Source: VGJV01 sp964646415 (GTDB taxonomy: Bacteria; Patescibacteriota; Minisyncoccia; UBA6257; 2-01-FULL-56-20). From it: 5,536 bases of DNA. Positions 4,494 through 5,536 of the stretch are shown one piece after another. Both the position numbers and the translations under genes were made by a program. Position 1 is the stretch's first letter. Every line of letters begins with the position of its first letter. The stretch spans positions 1 through 5,536 of the forward strand of contig CAZYEL010000034.1 of assembly GCA_964646415.1 (NCBI GenBank). The letters are read 5' to 3'. The notes under the pieces were generated by a model. The model worked only from the letters and a program-made list of their open reading frames with translations. It made no database searches and was not told the DNA's origin.

Positions 4494-5171
4494 TTAGATA
4501 TTTCCTTTTCTCTTACCAAAAATGACATAGAGAAAAATCTTATAGTAAGCTATGGCGATACCGACAAATATCGCAATCACAAGAAGCAACATTTTCGAAA
4601 TATAAAACGCCGTTAGAAAGTTTGATTTTTGGTAGAAAACCAAATCCTTGCCGTATATTGAATTTGGTGTAAGAGGTTCCAAAAATCTCAATTTCGTATT
4701 ATCCGTATTTGTATAAGCATCGGGAATTAGACATTTTATGTCGTTGTCTCGCACATAATTTACAAACATATCCATAGAGACATTCTTTCTGTTGAGATAG
4801 AGGTTTGTAATTCCACTCTTACTCTGAATCTCTGAAATATTATTTTCAAGGTTGGTTGAACAGTAGAAATCGTCATAGAGTGAACCATCTCCCGAATTTA
4901 AAGCGTAAGAGCGATCTTTTTCTTCAACTTGTTCGCCAAATTTTTTCAGGTCTCGAATTTGTTTAACTTCAGGTGTTAGTCGCTCGTCAACAGAATCAAC
5001 TACTTTCCATTGCGGAACATATGGGTGGTTGTCAGCGGATAGGTCGCTAGACATCGCATAAAGTGCCCAAGCGAAACAAAGAAAGAAAATGACTAGAAAT
5101 AATCGGTGCCACCAGCGACCACCCAAATTCAAGTCCTTTCTGAAAAAATTTGCCCAAAATTGGTTATTCAT
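4494..5171 (-). CDS. Two-TM membrane protein with a large external domain, function unknown
   Basis: A 225-residue protein with a short N-terminal segment containing LNLGGRWWHRL (14-24), a first membrane helix (about 23-41), a polar domain of roughly 145 residues (42-187), a second helix (about 189-215), and a basic tail (GKRKGNI). Positive residues before TM1 and after TM2 place both ends inside and the central domain outside. C104 and C147 could pair. Similar RWWHRL-helix openings occur in uncharacterised proteins of many bacteria, but I know no assigned function. It lies between the XRE regulator (11-nt gap) and the six-cysteine protein (1-nt gap). Confidence 0.85.
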   Translation of the reverse strand: MNNQFWANFFRKDLNLGGRWWHRLFLVIFFLCFAWALYAMSSDLSADNHPYVPQWKVVDSVDERLTPEVKQIRDLKKFGEQVEEKDRSYALNSGDGSLYDDFYCSTNLENNISEIQSKSGITNLYLNRKNVSMDMFVNYVRDNDIKCLIPDAYTNTDNTKLRFLEPLTPNSIYGKDLVFYQKSNFLTAFYISKMLLLVIAIFVGIAIAYYKIFLYVIFGKRKGNI

Positions 5172-5182
5172 AATTTTGAAAG

Positions 5183-5380
5183 TTATTTTAATAATTCCTC
5201 CATAGGAACGCCTAACGACTTGGCGATTTTCTGGATTGTTTGAACGCTCGGCTTGGTAACGACACCACCCTCAATTTTGGTAAGGGTAGAGTATTTTATA
5301 TTAGCTTTTTTTGCCAAGTCGTCTTGGGTTAAACCCTGTTTTGTTCGCACTCTTTTTATGTTCTGTGATATAGTTGCCAT
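5183..5380 (-). CDS. XRE-family HTH transcriptional regulator
   Basis: A 65-residue protein consisting almost entirely of a Cro/C1-type helix-turn-helix domain. LTQDDLAKKANI (17-28) forms helix 2 and the turn, YSTLTKIEGG (30-39) the recognition helix, and the rest matches helices 4-5 (PSVQTIQKIAKSLGVPMEELL). There is no extra sensing domain. It is the first gene of the cassette, directly behind the promoter and a dyad that ends 3 nt from its start codon, so autorepression of the whole operon is likely (inference). Small XRE proteins of this kind commonly control mobile elements, toxin-antitoxin or defence loci. Confidence 0.93.
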   Translation of the reverse strand: MATISQNIKRVRTKQGLTQDDLAKKANIKYSTLTKIEGGVVTKPSVQTIQKIAKSLGVPMEELLK

Positions 5381-5382
5381 AG

Positions 5383-5403
5383 TATGCTACTTTTGATAGT
5401 ATA
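5383..5403. promoter_or_regulatory. Putative operator dyad for the XRE regulator
   Basis: tatgcta and tagtata form a 7-7-7 imperfect dyad (6 of 7 positions pair) lying between the promoter and the XRE start codon. Position and size suit a Cro/C1-type dimer; binding is inferred only. Confidence 0.45.
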
Positions 5404-5439
5404 GAAATATGAGTCATTACTTTCTTTGCTCACAAAACA

Positions 5440-5468
5440 AGCATAGCAAAAATCGTAGATTTTTTCAA
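5440..5468 (-). promoter_or_regulatory. Sigma70-like promoter of the cassette operon
   Basis: Minus strand: -35 TTGAAA (5468-5463), 17-bp spacer, -10 TATGCT (5445-5440). The first gene starts about 60 nt downstream. It lies inside the inverted repeats, so the cassette carries its own promoter. Confidence 0.75.
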
Positions 5469-5487
5469 TGTATGGTTTCTAATTTTG

Positions 5488-5536
5488 TAGCCGCCAATTT
5501 TTTCAAAAAAGAAAGCCGAAGCCCGCGCGGATTCCT
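5488..5536. repeat. Right 49-bp terminal inverted repeat (cut by window end)
   Basis: Exact reverse complement of 3463-3511 over all 49 visible bases. It ends at the window edge, so the true repeat may be longer and may include the partner arm of the hairpin seen at 3438-3478. Its T-run faces into the cassette on the minus strand. Confidence 0.95.

Overview
The window looks like accessory chromosome from a reduced-genome bacterium, most likely a Candidate Phyla Radiation (Patescibacteria/Parcubacteria-like) member. This is inferred from tRNA genes without encoded CCA, a group I intron in a tRNA anticodon loop, genes mostly without clear Shine-Dalgarno sites, and long intergenic tracts full of hairpin repeats. 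No ribosomal or taxonomic marker gene is present, so placement is tentative.

Layout: (1) 1-114 holds the probable C-terminal end of a plus-strand gene. (2) 164-1090 is a minus-strand block: tRNA-Thr(UGU), a MazG-like NTP pyrophosphohydrolase whose ATG lies 1 nt past the tRNA, a truncated Nudix gene, and tRNA-Thr(GGU) interrupted by a 212-nt group I intron. The intron can be folded by eye (P1, P2, P4, P5, P7, P8, P9). (3) 1091-1243 is a spacer with a perfect hairpin, a 13-bp duplication of the tRNA 5' end, and a rho-independent terminator for the next operon. (4) 1244-2506 is a GC-rich minus-strand operon: membrane-anchored cytochrome b5-like haem protein, DoxX-family membrane protein, DUF4383-like membrane protein, driven by a promoter at 2515-2544. 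(5) 2507-3462 is about 950 bp with no convincing gene, built from dispersed repeats and hairpins, including three copies of a unit that reads as a similar short peptide. (6) 3463-5536 is the most striking part. A perfect 49-bp inverted repeat (3463-3511 and 5488-5536, the latter cut by the window end) encloses 1,976 bp of visibly AT-richer DNA. It carries one leftward operon: XRE regulator, two-TM membrane protein, secreted or anchored six-cysteine protein, and an intact Nudix hydrolase, with its own promoter and a putative operator.

The enclosed block looks like a self-contained acquired cassette: its own regulator and promoter at one end, stop codon of the last gene 3 nt from the other repeat, hairpin-plus-T-run repeats facing inward at both ends, and no transposase or recombinase inside. 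Its function is unknown. The Nudix and regulator are recognisable; the two middle proteins form an uncharacterised envelope pair.
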